Below are positions 41,774 to 42,400 of a stretch of 42,400 nt of DNA, in pieces. The stretch's first letter is position 1, and every line of letters starts with the position of its first letter. Origin of the DNA: Tetragenococcus sp041859945. Lineage in GTDB: Bacteria; Bacillota; Bacilli; Lactobacillales; Enterococcaceae. Where the stretch lies: contig JBFLGC010000023.1 of NCBI GenBank assembly GCA_041859945.1, positions 1 to 42,400 of the forward strand, written 5' to 3'. The notes beneath the pieces are model-generated. The model searched no databases. It had not been told where the DNA came from and saw only the letters and a program-made list of their open reading frames with translations. Position numbers and translations under genes: made by a program.

Positions 41774-41822
41774 GCGAACAACGCTATTTTTTAAATGTTA
41801 CCGACCGAACAACCTATTTTTT
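41774..41822. repeat. Short direct repeat
   Basis: CGAACAAC followed by (G)CTATTTTTT occurs at about 41774-41791 and again at about 41804-41820, in a gene-free stretch. The second copy lacks one G. Confidence 0.45.
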
Positions 41823-41825
41823 CGC

Positions 41826-41864
41826 AAAAAAATCATCTGCAACTTGTTCAAAATTGCAAATGAT
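41826..41864 (-). terminator. Terminator of the aminotransferase gene
   Basis: ATCATCTGCAA (41832-41842) pairs with TTGCAAATGAT (41854-41864) at 10 of 11 positions; T7 follows on the minus strand. Confidence 0.75.
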
Positions 41865-41988
41865 CGATTACTATTAGTGATTAATGGTTTGGTCGCCAAA
41901 ACCCTATTTTATACTTTTTTTATTTTAAAAACATTGATATGCAGCCTTTTTAAGATAGTGAAAATGAATCTTTTGAAGTTTTGTCTAC

Positions 41989-42400
41989 CTAACCATTAAT
42001 ATAATGTCCGATTTTTTCCATCGCTTTTTCTAAGATATCCATACTGGCGGCGTAACTAATGCGGACGTAACCTTCGCCAGCCTGACCAAAAGCAATACCC
42101 GGAATCACAGCGAGTTGTTCCTTTTCGGCAAGATCCACACAAAAAGCCATTGAGTCCTGGTTAAAATCAGCAGGGATCTTCGCAAAAATATAGAAGGCAC
42201 CATCTGGCTTAACGACTTCAAAGCCCATAGCGATCATCTTTTGATAGACAAAATCACGACGACGGCGATATTCCTCTCGCATCATTAGAGCATCATCGAT
42301 ACCCGAAGTCAGAGCTTGCGTGGCAGCTTTTTGTGAGATAGTGGTGGCAGCCGTTACAAGGTATTGATGGGTCTTGATGATTTCCTTAGTCAAATTTTCT
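41989..42400 (-). CDS. Class I/II aminotransferase, C-terminal part (cut by window edge)
   Basis: The last 136 codons of a PLP-dependent fold-type I aminotransferase; the frame stays open to the window edge, so the start lies outside. Visible: THQYLVTAATTISQKAA just after the usual PLP-lysine region, the PDGAFYIFAKIP strand, the GIAFGQAGEGYVRISYA arginine motif (R binding the substrate carboxylate), and the C-terminal helix. It resembles PatA/AspC-type enzymes for aspartate or aromatic amino acids; the substrate is not decided by this part. Confidence 0.88.
   Translation of the reverse strand, partial: ENLTKEIIKTHQYLVTAATTISQKAATQALTSGIDDALMMREEYRRRRDFVYQKMIAMGFEVVKPDGAFYIFAKIPADFNQDSMAFCVDLAEKEQLAVIPGIAFGQAGEGYVRISYAASMDILEKAMEKIGHYING

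Noticed and set aside
41622..41999. 125-residue plus-strand frame over the repeats
   Set aside because: No ribosome site, composition follows the repeats, and it crosses a terminator and the aminotransferase end.
1..42400. tRNA or rRNA genes
   Set aside because: No cloverleaf ends or rRNA core sequences were noticed on either strand by eye.

Overview
The window reads as chromosomal DNA of a low-GC lactic acid bacterium, most likely Enterococcaceae (Enterococcus/Tetragenococcus-like). The grounds are the RNase PH-RdgB fusion, AddAB of the RexAB type, a T-box ahead of pheST, YtrA-type GntR-ABC genes, CsbD, and strong Shine-Dalgarno sites throughout. The genus is an inference; there is no rRNA or tRNA in the window.

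Left part (1-11.6 kb): the window opens inside a group II (class C-like) intron on the minus strand, lying just behind the terminator of a murI / rph-rdgB / yfcE operon. Next comes a minus-strand amino-acid ABC uptake operon (ATPase, lipoprotein, permease, permease). Its last permease gene is broken by a 14-bp tandem duplication. Divergent trpS follows, then pheST under a T-box riboswitch and an HxlR regulator.

Middle (11.7-29.4 kb): addB-addA (RexBA) helicase-nuclease, small membrane proteins, and an IS200/IS605-type element (tnpA intact; tnpB with two compensating frameshifts). This element sits in the 3' end of a DUF422-like membrane-protein gene; joining the flanks restores an in-frame C-terminus. 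Then come rplS with a leader hairpin, a two-domain VOC dioxygenase, an ArsB/NhaD-like permease, a lipoprotein, a small membrane protein, and a complete IS1380-type element with 16-bp inverted repeats and a 5-bp target duplication.

Right part (29.6-42.4 kb): khpA and rpsP, separated from ylxM-ffh by about 5.4 kb that carries an FMN reductase, a VanZ/GntR/ABC-2 operon, csbD and an S66 peptidase-like gene. Then follow a DUF523 gene, a PhoP-PhoR two-component pair, a convergent pstS whose upstream region carries 11-bp-spaced PhoP-box-like repeats, a cluster of palindromic repeats with apparently covarying stems, and the 3' part of an aminotransferase gene.

Most of the window is housekeeping. The unusual content is in mobile DNA and its scars, small structured repeats (3.0, 20.8, 31.0 and 41.6 kb), several recently damaged genes, and two enzyme domains lacking canonical catalytic residues (RNase PH domain; S66 peptidase). 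No complete, clearly undescribed multi-gene system was found. The VanZ-GntR-ABC operon and the 41.6-kb structured repeats are the least explained items.
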